Shown: piece after piece, positions 61,853 to 64,000 of the stretch | How positions within the stretch are numbered: the stretch's first letter is position 1 | Layout of the letters: each line of letters starts with the position of its first letter | Assembly (NCBI GenBank): GCA_028280505.1 | Contig: JANQLO010000019.1 | Span: forward strand, 62,001-126,000 | Source: Chromatiales bacterium | Lineage (GTDB): Bacteria; Pseudomonadota; Gammaproteobacteria; Chromatiales; Chromatiaceae | Direction of reading: 5' to 3' | Length of the DNA: 64,000 nucleotides | Made by a program: the position numbers and the translations under genes | The notes under the pieces: generated by a model | What the model saw: only the letters and a program-made list of their open reading frames with translations | What the model was told of the DNA's origin: nothing | The model's database searches: none

Positions 61853-64000
61853 ATGATGACGGGTATGAAGGCGGGATTTCCCGCCGGCAATCGGCAAGCG
61901 ATTCTGGCGAGTGCTTTGGTGGTGGTTACCGCACTGACTTCCGCGTTTACAGCGACGCCCGCCCGGGCTCAGCAAGCGGGGAATTCGACCCCGATGATGA
62001 CACAACTGCAGTCGGAAAAACGCTTCGACATTCCGGCGCAGCCGCTGACCGACGCGCTCGTCGCCTTCGGCCGGCAGTCCGGCATTCAGGTTACGGTCGA
62101 TGGAACACTTGCGCGTCACCGCTCCTCTCCCGCCGTGCACGGCACGATGAGCGGTGCAGAAGCCCTCACCCGCCTTCTCGCCGGCAGCGGCCTCACCTAT
62201 ATCGTCGCGGACGAAACGACAGTCGCGATCGAAAAGCCGGGCCAGCAAAGCGACGCCGGCCCGATCGTGCTCGGTCCGATCACGGTGGAAGGCAAAACAG
62301 GGTCAGCCTACGGACCGGTTGACGGCTATGTGGCCACACGTAGCGCAACGGCGACCAAGACAGACACGCCGATTATCGAAACGCCGCAATCAATCAGTGT
62401 CATCTCGCGCGAGGAAATGGATGATCGCGACGTTCGTGATGTCGGGGAAGTTGTTTCTTACACCTCCGGCGTTTTCGCTGGCGGCACCGGTGAAACGAAG
62501 TTGTTTGGGGGTAGCAGTGTTCGCATCCGCGGGTTTGGCGGAGGCGGTACCGCGGGGGCCTCCTTCAACGAATATCTGGACGGCTTGAAACTGCAGGGCT
62601 CCAACTATGTCGTTTCCAACTTCGACCCATGGTTATTTGAGCGTGTCGAAGTCCTCAAAGGCCCCACATCCGTTTTGTTTGGACAGACACAGCCGGGCGG
62701 CATCGTCAATATGATCAGCAAGCGTCCCCACGCGGACATGGTCAATGCGATCCGTCTGGGAACCGGCAATTTCGACCATGGCAATGCGGCACTGGATGTT
62801 GGCGGCGAATTGAATGACGAGTGGCGTTTTCGTTTGGTCGGCCTCGGCCTGACGGGAGACACGCAACAAGACCACAGTGACCGGAAACGCTCGCTCGTGG
62901 CTCCGGCGTTGCATTGGACAGACGGCAGGACGGACCTCACCTTACTGTCACATTATCAGCACGATGATATTAACGCTTCGATATTGAGCATTATTCCGCG
63001 TGACGGCGTCTTCTCAAATCCCAATGGGCGTGTACCGCTGAGTTTTCGAGTGGGCGATCCGGGTTTTGAGTTCTGGGACCGAACAACCTGGTCAATCGGC
63101 TATCTATTCAGCCATAGCATTAATGACAGTCTGACGTTTAGGCAGAATCTGCGCTACACGAAGAACAAGCAAAACTCCAGGTGGATTTACCGCTCCTCCC
63201 TGGATTCCGACCAACGCACACTCAACCGCCGAAGCTTTGCATCCGAAGAGGACAGCCGGATTCTATCGCTCGACAATCAGCTTGAGTGGAAAACAACCAC
63301 AGGCATAGCTGAACACACTTTGTTGGCGGGTTTTGACTATCAGAATTTCTCGGACGAAGGGCGTGCGGCCGGCGGAGCGGCGCCCACGATCGATTTGTTC
63401 GCACCCGTCTATTATCAAACGATCCCAGCATCAACTTCGGTTTTTTGGGATGACGAAGACGATATACGTCAATTGGGTTTTTATTTGCAGGATCAGATCA
63501 AGATTGGTTCTTTGTCGCTACTCGTCGGCGGCCGTTATGATGACGCAAAAACCTCAAGTAAAGACAACCTCGGCATGACGACCATCACGGAATCGGATCA
63601 CGAATTCACGGGACGCGTCGGCGCCATCTACAGTTTTGCCAATGGTTTTGCACCCTATGCGAGCTACACGGAGTCTTTCGAGCCTGTTAGCGGCACCGCT
63701 TTTGACGGTTCTCGATTTGAACCGACGAAAGGTGAACAATATGAGGTCGGTGTCAAATATCAGCCGCTTGGTGCGGATCATCTCGTTACCGTAGCGGCGT
63801 TCGACCTGACACAAACAAACGTGCTAACCGCCGATCCCGTCAATACCGGCTTCAGCATTCAGACGGGCGAAGTCAGAACACGCGGCATCGAGGTCGAAGG
63901 CAAAATCAGCCTCAGTAAAAACTTGGATGTTACGGCCGCGTATACATTTCTTGATGACGAAGTGACCCAAAGCAACAATGGCGACGAAGGCAATCGGCGC
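61853..64000 (+). CDS. TonB-dependent siderophore receptor with STN domain (3' truncated)
   Basis: The frame is open from ATG 61853 (or 61856) to the end of the window (716 codons), so the C-terminus lies outside. Signal peptide residues 1-40. A secretin/TonB short domain (RFDIPAQPLTDALVAFGRQSG, 60-130) interacts with FecR. The plug has TDTPIIETPQSISVISREEMDD and FERVEVLKGPTSVLFGQTQPGG; the barrel segments follow. It is probably the outer-membrane partner of the FecIR system directly upstream. The missing end should hold the last barrel strands and terminal Phe. Confidence 0.95.
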   Translation, partial: MMTGMKAGFPAGNRQAILASALVVVTALTSAFTATPARAQQAGNSTPMMTQLQSEKRFDIPAQPLTDALVAFGRQSGIQVTVDGTLARHRSSPAVHGTMSGAEALTRLLAGSGLTYIVADETTVAIEKPGQQSDAGPIVLGPITVEGKTGSAYGPVDGYVATRSATATKTDTPIIETPQSISVISREEMDDRDVRDVGEVVSYTSGVFAGGTGETKLFGGSSVRIRGFGGGGTAGASFNEYLDGLKLQGSNYVVSNFDPWLFERVEVLKGPTSVLFGQTQPGGIVNMISKRPHADMVNAIRLGTGNFDHGNAALDVGGELNDEWRFRLVGLGLTGDTQQDHSDRKRSLVAPALHWTDGRTDLTLLSHYQHDDINASILSIIPRDGVFSNPNGRVPLSFRVGDPGFEFWDRTTWSIGYLFSHSINDSLTFRQNLRYTKNKQNSRWIYRSSLDSDQRTLNRRSFASEEDSRILSLDNQLEWKTTTGIAEHTLLAGFDYQNFSDEGRAAGGAAPTIDLFAPVYYQTIPASTSVFWDDEDDIRQLGFYLQDQIKIGSLSLLVGGRYDDAKTSSKDNLGMTTITESDHEFTGRVGAIYSFANGFAPYASYTESFEPVSGTAFDGSRFEPTKGEQYEVGVKYQPLGADHLVTVAAFDLTQTNVLTADPVNTGFSIQTGEVRTRGIEVEGKISLSKNLDVTAAYTFLDDEVTQSNNGDEGNRR

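Overview
This 64 kb window comes from a Gram-negative, dense, high-GC chromosome, most likely a gammaproteobacterium. The evidence is the TonB/ExbBD systems, TonB-dependent receptors, PilM/N/O/P-type proteins, OxyR, NnrS and lipoprotein signals. I cannot name the genus. No rRNA, tRNA or CRISPR array was seen. The dominant theme is iron: most gene groups encode iron, siderophore or haem handling, and ten sites in intergenic regions resemble Fur boxes.

Layout. (1) 1-1262: the end of a Lys/Ala-rich histone-H1-like protein and a divergent pair of HMA-like proteins. (2) 1344-10423: iron/haem genes. These are a HemS-like protein with a small partner, two hemP genes, an ICMT-family methyltransferase, a ferric-iron ABC binding protein convergent with its permease, and a hemP / small protein / DUF2325 / FeoA / FeoA string without feoB. 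(3) 10824-30725: one 20 kb collinear block. It starts with a small protein, then encodes three pilin-like proteins, PilM/N/O-like proteins, two ATPases (PilT-like and GspE/PilB-like), a GspF/PilC-like platform, a PilP/GspC-like protein, a secretin and an outer-membrane barrel lipoprotein. It continues with a di-haem oxidoreductase, a lipoprotein, an imelysin and a DUF1513 protein, and closes with a paralogue of the first small protein. A weak Fur-like site lies in front of it. The secretin has an extra C-terminal domain that resembles TraK-like (DUF3438/TIGR03749) proteins of integrative conjugative elements. I regard this block as the best candidate for an undescribed system: an iron-linked type IV pilus/type II secretion-like machine. 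(4) 30737-34907: a broken TMEM165/UPF0016 gene, the ATPase of the ferric-iron transporter, a cupin, a small protein, and divergent ahpC/oxyR. (5) 35016-39487: a NitT/TauT-type ABC transporter with nnrS behind a CRP/FNR-type palindrome. (6) 39668-47383: a siderophore/haem module of receptor, FecE-, FecCD- and FecB-like proteins, DUF2218 and a PchR-like AraC regulator. (7) 47941-56290: tonB-exbD-exbD-exbB with PepSY genes and a large receptor, interrupted by a RAYT transposase element. (8) 56614-64000: an MFS remnant, a second PepSY/DUF3325/DUF3649 operon, and fecI-fecR-receptor, which runs off the window end.

Working together: the receptors import chelates with energy from TonB/ExbBD. The binding protein/permease/ATPase sets carry iron across the inner membrane. 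PepSY membrane proteins probably assist reductive release. FecIR, the AraC protein and Fur control expression, and OxyR/AhpC deal with peroxide stress. Start codons were chosen from ribosome-binding sites and gene overlaps. Family assignments rest on motif recognition by eye, without database searches.
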